A stretch of DNA of 64,000 nucleotides from assembly GCF_014133895.1 (NCBI RefSeq), contig NC_050734.1, positions 496,001-560,000 of the forward strand. Reading direction: 5' to 3'. The DNA comes from Torulaspora globosa. Its lineage: Eukaryota; Ascomycota; Saccharomycetes; Saccharomycetales; Saccharomycetaceae. Within the stretch, counting starts at the first letter, position 1. Each line of letters starts with the position of its first letter. The translations under genes were made by a program, and so were the position numbers. The notes below the pieces were generated by a model. That model worked only from the letters and a program-made list of their open reading frames with translations. It had not been told where the DNA came from and did not search any database. This document shows positions 60,201 to 64,000 of the stretch, piece by piece.

Positions 60201-61601
60201 CTGGGGATTGGTATAAAACTCATATTCTCTGATAGTTTCCCTTGACTTCTGATTTCCCATGTAGCAAATACAATCGAGATCTGGTGCCCATTTTTCGAAA
60301 GTTTCTTGCCAAGCAGGCATTGTTGATAATGGTACGACTATGAGATGCGGGCCATTTTGCCGACGTGCGTATACCAGCCAACTTATGAATGCAACAGTTT
60401 GAACTGTTTTTCCTAGGCCCATTTCATCTGCTAGAATTCCGTTATCGTTCTTAGACCACAAGAAAGCCATCCAATTGATACCAGTCAATTGAAAATCTCT
60501 TAGTTCTCCGCCCTTGATAAATGGTGGTTGCGTACTCAGCTTCTCAAATCTAGGCCTTTGGGAAGTATAACTGCTAGAGTACTGAGGCAATATCTTTGAG
60601 TTTGCCCTACCTTGGTAATGTTTAACCTGCTCCGGCGCCAGCTCAGCGATCTCGGTTGCTTTCTCCCAGGTGGCTTCATCGTAGTTCAGCCGCCTCCATT
60701 TGACCAAGTACTGTAATTGCGAAGAGCCATCCTCCAGCGTCACCCGTGAACTATCTATAATTCTCTCCGGCTGCTGAAATTCCTTAAACTCGTCTAGCTT
60801 TCTTTCGCGATCCATGTCCATAACCTCAAGATCCTCTGCTGTTACATAAGGATCCAACCGTATTTGCAAGTCCTCGATGATAAATTGCTTGCAATAGTTA
60901 TCAACCCTTTTGGTCCCCCGAACATTGCTGAGCGACTCGTACGATTCCCAAGTGTTATGCAGATGAGATTGATCACTCCACTTGATTAAAAACTCGAATT
61001 TCTCCCTACAGTCATCAAGTGACGGAACGCTTTTCAGTACTGCCTCGTTCGTGCCTTCTTTGAGCCTATGCGTAACTACAAAATCTACCCCATGATCCTC
61101 CTCTGGTTGCGGTGTGGCAGAGTATTCGTACTCGTATTCCTCTGCATCTTCAGCTCCTGATTCCAAGTCTTCCTCATCTTCAGCCGGCGACTCCAGAAGA
61201 TCATCATCTGAGTAATCCACGTTATAGTTGATATTCTTGTTGTTACGAGAAGAAAACCGCGTGGGTATCTTTTCCTCCTTTTGCTTCGTCTTCTTTACGA
61301 ATGGCAGCCGTTTCCTATCTCTTGCGACTTTACCCTTGACCGGAGAACCATGGAAGTCGCTATCTCCTTCATCGGCGGTAAACTCATCCTCATCCTCATC
61401 TTCTTCTATTTCGTCTATTTCAGCATCCTCGTCGTATGCTTTCCTCCTCCTTCTACTTGAGCTCACAACGTCCTCATCTGAATCTGAGTCATTGGAATAA
61501 TAGCTCGCTTGGTTCTGCGCAGTTGATCTATGTGAACGCCTAAGCCCATATAATTCAGGGTTTTCCATAACTTCGTCGGAAAACGCCTTGGAAGAGGTCA
61601 T
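57216..61601 (-). CDS. CHD1: CHD1, chromatin remodeller
   Basis: A 1461-residue nucleosome-spacing ATPase (S. cerevisiae 1468) acting on transcribed genes. Start is the ATG at 61601. Seen: an acidic, low-complexity N-terminus; tandem chromodomains at about 175-345 ([16 protein letters not shown] and [16 protein letters not shown]); Snf2 motor with ADEMGLGKT near 395, DEAH (VDEAHRLKN) near 503, and helicase C with [11 protein letters not shown] and [21 protein letters not shown]-binding region about 1005-1260; and a C-terminal helical CHCT domain (about 1360-1455). All motifs are intact. It is in tandem upstream of PAB1, as in S. cerevisiae YER164W-YER165W. Confidence 0.98.
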   Translation of the reverse strand: MTSSKAFSDEVMENPELYGLRRSHRSTAQNQASYYSNDSDSDEDVVSSSRRRRKAYDEDAEIDEIEEDEDEDEFTADEGDSDFHGSPVKGKVARDRKRLPFVKKTKQKEEKIPTRFSSRNNKNINYNVDYSDDDLLESPAEDEEDLESGAEDAEEYEYEYSATPQPEEDHGVDFVVTHRLKEGTNEAVLKSVPSLDDCREKFEFLIKWSDQSHLHNTWESYESLSNVRGTKRVDNYCKQFIIEDLQIRLDPYVTAEDLEVMDMDRERKLDEFKEFQQPERIIDSSRVTLEDGSSQLQYLVKWRRLNYDEATWEKATEIAELAPEQVKHYQGRANSKILPQYSSSYTSQRPRFEKLSTQPPFIKGGELRDFQLTGINWMAFLWSKNDNGILADEMGLGKTVQTVAFISWLVYARRQNGPHLIVVPLSTMPAWQETFEKWAPDLDCICYMGNQKSRETIREYEFYTNPQAKGKKNTKFNVLMTTYEYILKDRSELSSIKWQFLAVDEAHRLKNAESSLYESLNSLKVSNRLLITGTPLQNNIKELAALVNFLMPGRFTIDQEIDFENQDDEQEEYIRNLHERLQPFILRRLKKDVETSLPGKTERILRVELSDVQTEYYKNILTKNYSALAAGAKGGHFSLLNVMSELKKASNHPYLFDNAEERVLEKFGDGSRSRGNILRGLIMSSGKMVLLDQLLTRLKKDGHRVLIFSQMVRILDILGDYLQIKGLNFQRLDGTVPSTQRRISIDHFNAPDSNDFVFLLSTRAGGLGINLMTADTVIIFDSDWNPQADLQAMARAHRIGQKNHVMVYRLVSKDTVEEEVLERARKKMILEYAIISLGVTDGKKYTKKNEPSAGELSEILKFGAGNMFAARDNQKKLEDLNLDDVLNHAEDHITTPELGKSHLGGEEFLKQFEVTDYKADVDWDDIIPEEELKKLQDEDQKRKDEEYVQEQLQLMNRRSNALKKIKDSVNGDGESRYSDDDEDTKSSRKRAKANNLDLIDEREIRALYKAILKYGVLTDQFETMIADGSLPLKSIERYEEVYADLIASAKEHLQKEETKRNQIFESLEKEAQAYKAKLKNGSIKANDQPKENPLTKLAAKRKEKRAVLFEYENVKNLNAESLLNRIEDLTLLKTYINENFKDDPSKFQFNRPLKAVQNWNCDWTKDNDDKLMVGIYKYGYGSWAQIRDDPFLGLTNKIFLNEPQAVSSNKGKKAEESPAGENVSEKRGKGIAGSSKKVPGAIHLGRRVDYLISVLREEINGSTPAAHSPSGANTPTVDSSSERLPTGPAKKKQRKNPATTSKAGSPDPTKSETSSSTSARRMKPLPKGPAAMTNGRPPPQASKPPHIARPPSSPTSNKHEKEYDSMDDEECMHSMGDMRASLKRLRRGGKGLDRKEWARILKTELTAIGDHIEKQKSSSRKTDAAKFKKHLWSYTANFWPAQVKSAKLMAMYDKITGSINT

Positions 61602-63020
61602 CTTTAATACAAAACAAACTTACTCTTTAGACGATGATACTTCCGATGCAGTGATAATGGGATTCCCGGCGGCTAGAAGGCTGATATTGAAACCGTGTTG
61701 ACAATTTTTCTTGATGGTAACTTCAACGCCTATGAATCGTGCACTTCAGATGCCCAAGCAACCAACGGAGCTGCGGAAGAGCGTAAATCGTAGCAAGAAG
61801 GCGAGTCGCGTTCGCACTGTGACTCCAAAATGGTTGTACTTGATAACTACCGATGACCTCGATAATTAACGGTTCTGGCTGTGAGTATTTTAACCAAGAA
61901 AGTGTCGAGACTGTCTGGGGCGGGACAATGAGGAAAAAAACAAGAGAGGAGGGTAACTACTAAGTTAATTCAGACGACGAATAGCAGACCATATCAACCA
62001 GCATGAACTCATACTGGAGGTGATATTGATTCTTGACATCGATTTGAAATACCATAACAAAGTTTGGTCGCCGGACTGCGGTTGGTGCAATTTTTCTTAG
62101 TTGTTCAAGGCCCTCAATGTCGCATTGCTCGTTGCAGTCCTTGAATTATCACTTTGGGATGCGCCAGTCAACACAATTAAAGTTCCTAAAGTGCGAAGAA
62201 ACCATAGATGGACCAACAGACAGCCAAGGAGCAATTCGATTTCAGTTGTGCTTCGCGACAACCATAACGGAACACCAAACCAGCTTCCAACGCAATTTGT
62301 GTCTATCTGAGTTATTGCAGCGATAGGCTGGAAAAATGGACGCAATCTCGCACGGTTCAAGCATTGGGGTACCGGTCGTGAAACGGTGACAGAAATCTGG
62401 CCACCTTTGTCATTCGCATAATGACAAGCACTGGTAGAGTTTGGAATCACCAAACACAGCTCGAACGCACTAATTGACGGTTTCCAAAACGCTGCACATA
62501 TCCCAATAGCAAACACATGTTTGCTCTTCTTGAGGGGAACGCGCCGCCCAGCCTGCCACAGGCGCGCTTATTAGTATTGGAAAAGTCAGAGTCTGAAAGA
62601 TGAAACTGGAATACCGAACGCCTCCGAAATGACGAACAAGCCACCAGAACAGCTCCTTAGAAGGCACACAACTAATAATTCAAGCCTCAATGACTGCACA
62701 CAATGCCAGCTAACATCGTTCCACTCAAATCGCACCCATCAGGCCGCTCACGATTTCACTGCTGCACTCCCTATTTTTCCACCAAGTGGCGGCAAGAGGG
62801 AAAGAAATTTTGCTGGCTGCCGCGAGAAAGGCGGCCTTTATATAGTAGCTTCCTCTGTTACCCGTCCTTTGATTTCATAATAGACTGAAAAATTTTGCTC
62901 AGCTCATCAATTCTCTAATAACTTGCATCTAGCGTACAGTCTGCTCGAGAAGTTGGAAGTCTAGAAGCTCTCTTTAGACCTGGATTTTGTTCCTGTGGAG
63001 ACTGAGAGAAGCAGTTGAAG
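61602..63020. other. CHD1-RLI1 divergent intergenic region
   Basis: A 1419-base gap, the longest in the window. The RLI1-proximal 170 bases hold Reb1, RRPE and PAC sites and a TATA-like TTTATATAG near 62838. Near CHD1 a one-mismatch URS1 (CCGGCGGCTA) lies at about 61667. Open frames at 62097-62516 (no ATG) and 62629-62880 (83 codons, ATG-started, overlapping the RLI1 promoter) are not convincing genes. No tRNA box pair was found; a noncoding RNA cannot be excluded. Confidence 0.5.
62858..62908 (+). promoter_or_regulatory. RLI1 ribosome-biogenesis promoter: Reb1, RRPE, PAC
   Basis: TTACCCG at 62858-62864 (Reb1), TGAAAAATTTT at 62886-62896 (RRPE, Stb3-type) and AGCTCATC at 62901-62908 (PAC in reverse, Dot6/Tod6-type), 113-163 bases before the RLI1 ATG. 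RRPE a few bases from PAC is the classic signature of growth-regulated ribosome-biogenesis genes, which suits RLI1. Confidence 0.75.
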
Positions 63021-64000
63021 ATGAGTGATAAAAACACACGTCTCGCCGTTGTTAACGCGGACAAATGTAAGCCTAAGAAGTGTCGTCAGGAATGTAAGCG
63101 TTCATGTCCTGTTGTTAAGACTGGTAAACTATGTATTGAGGTGACGCCAACTTCGAAAATTGCCTTTATCTCTGAAGTCCTGTGTATCGGTTGTGGTATC
63201 TGTGTCAAGGCATGTCCATTTGATGCTATCACTATTATTAACTTACCCACCAATCTAAACTCTCATGTGACACATCGTTACTCGGCTAATAGTTTCAAGC
63301 TGCACAGACTGCCTACTCCTAGACCTGGTCAAGTGCTGGGTTTAGTCGGTACTAACGGTATTGGTAAGTCTACCGCTCTTAAGATTCTTGCCGGTAAGCA
63401 AAAGCCCAACTTGGGTCGCTTCGACGATCCACCTGAGTGGCAGGAGATTATCAAATATTTCCGTGGGTCGGAATTGCAGAATTACTTCACTAAGATGCTG
63501 GAAGATAATATCAAGGCTGTCATCAAACCACAATACGTCGATAACATTCCCCGTGCCATCAAGGGTCCAATTCAAAAGGTTGGCGAGATACTGAAATTAA
63601 GAATGGAGAAGCCACAGGACCTCGTGGATTACTACATTAAGGTTCTGGATCTGCAGAATGTGATGAACAGAGAGATCGCCAATTTGTCTGGTGGTGAGTT
63701 GCAGAGATTTGCAATTGCGATGTCCTGTATTCAAGATGCAGATGTCTACATGTTCGATGAACCGTCGTCCTATTTGGATGTCAAGCAACGTTTGCACGCG
63801 GCACAGATCATCAGATCCTTGTTGGATCCTACGAAATACGTGATTTCTGTCGAACATGATTTATCCGTGCTGGATTATCTCTCGGACTTTGTTTGTATTC
63901 TTTATGGTGTCCCATCCGCTTACGGTGTTGTCACTCTTCCAACCTCTGTCAGAGAAGGTATCAACATTTTCCTTGATGGTCATATTCCAGCTGAGAATTT
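63021..64000 (+). CDS. RLI1: RLI1 (ABCE1), ribosome recycling ATPase, 5' part
   Basis: The first 326 codons of a roughly 608-residue protein; the gene continues beyond the window. Rli1 splits terminated ribosomes into subunits with Dom34/eRF1 and is needed for ribosome export and initiation. Start is the ATG at 63021 ([16 protein letters not shown]). Seen: two 4Fe-4S clusters at the N-terminus ([15 protein letters not shown] and [12 protein letters not shown]), NBD1 Walker [10 protein letters not shown] near residue 112, ABC signature LSGGELQR near 223, and Walker [17 protein letters not shown]. Highly conserved. Known S. cerevisiae order UBC13 (YDR092W)-RLI1 (YDR091C) is broken here by PAB1 and CHD1, as expected of interleaved ancestral order. 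Confidence 0.98.
   Translation, partial: MSDKNTRLAVVNADKCKPKKCRQECKRSCPVVKTGKLCIEVTPTSKIAFISEVLCIGCGICVKACPFDAITIINLPTNLNSHVTHRYSANSFKLHRLPTPRPGQVLGLVGTNGIGKSTALKILAGKQKPNLGRFDDPPEWQEIIKYFRGSELQNYFTKMLEDNIKAVIKPQYVDNIPRAIKGPIQKVGEILKLRMEKPQDLVDYYIKVLDLQNVMNREIANLSGGELQRFAIAMSCIQDADVYMFDEPSSYLDVKQRLHAAQIIRSLLDPTKYVISVEHDLSVLDYLSDFVCILYGVPSAYGVVTLPTSVREGINIFLDGHIPAEN

Noticed and set aside
61667..61676. CCGGCGGCTA upstream of CHD1, similar to URS1
   Set aside because: One mismatch in the essential first base; not counted with the three perfect sites.
62097..62516. 139-codon minus-strand open frame in the CHD1-RLI1 gap
   Set aside because: No ATG in the frame, no recognisable domain; composition looks noncoding.
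62629..62880. 83-codon ATG-started frame upstream of RLI1
   Set aside because: It overlaps the RLI1 TATA-like and Reb1 sites and has no recognised homology; promoter function explains the sequence better.

Overview
The window is 64 kb of chromosomal DNA from a budding yeast of the family Saccharomycetaceae. Every recognisable gene has a clear Saccharomyces cerevisiae counterpart at similar length. Genes are dense and mostly intronless. The four introns have yeast splice signals (GTATGT or GTACGT, usually TACTAAC, then AG), and the standard code gives intact proteins. Twenty-seven protein genes can be supported; I see no transposon, LTR, CRISPR array or convincing tRNA gene. Gene order interleaves blocks that lie on two chromosomes in S. 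cerevisiae: RAD24-BRR2-RAD3-ADK2-RPH1-CCA1-BCK2-DNF1-PAB1-CHD1 (chromosome V right arm) with MSH6-UBC13-RLI1 (chromosome IV), and PCH2-GDT1-NTC20-RPL21 (II) with MOT1-RPS9 (XVI). This is the pattern expected of a lineage that did not undergo the whole-genome duplication (Lachancea, Torulaspora or Zygosaccharomyces-like); the species cannot be fixed from the window.

Layout. 1-5.7 kb, all minus strand: an IRC23/BSC2-like membrane protein, WHI2 (stress phosphatase cofactor), CUE5 (ubiquitin-Atg8 autophagy adaptor) and GLO4 (glyoxalase II). 6.3-9.6 kb: PCH2 (meiotic AAA+ ATPase, 3'-terminal intron), GDT1 (Golgi cation transporter) and NTC20 (spliceosome). 10-20 kb: MOT1, a LYS20/LYS21 homocitrate synthase, and the intron-containing ribosomal protein genes RPS9 and RPL21. 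20.3-24 kb: TDA7-like Ser-rich membrane protein, TMT1 methyltransferase and GRX3/4 glutaredoxin. 24-43.4 kb: RAD24, BRR2, RAD3, ADK2, MSH6 and RPH1/GIS1. 44-64 kb: CCA1, BCK2, DNF1/2, UBC13, PAB1, CHD1 and the 5' part of RLI1, which runs off the window.

Most neighbours are unrelated housekeeping genes, so the interest lies in the DNA and RNA between and inside them. The strongest observations are: (1) the RPS9 intron carries a series of perfect inverted repeats plus weak splice signals, consistent with a structured regulatory intron; (2) two CCGGNNCCGG Leu3 sites one base apart lie about 165-185 bp upstream of TMT1, tying a 3-isopropylmalate methyltransferase to the regulator that senses 2-isopropylmalate; (3) three perfect URS1 (Ume6) sites, one before the meiotic gene PCH2 and two in unexpected places (upstream of MOT1 and in the ADK2-MSH6 gap); (4) a homocitrate synthase lacking the usual C-terminal tail; (5) a GC-rich dyad-containing patch upstream of RPL21; (6) an oligo(A) leader before PAB1. 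No wholly new multi-gene system is visible.
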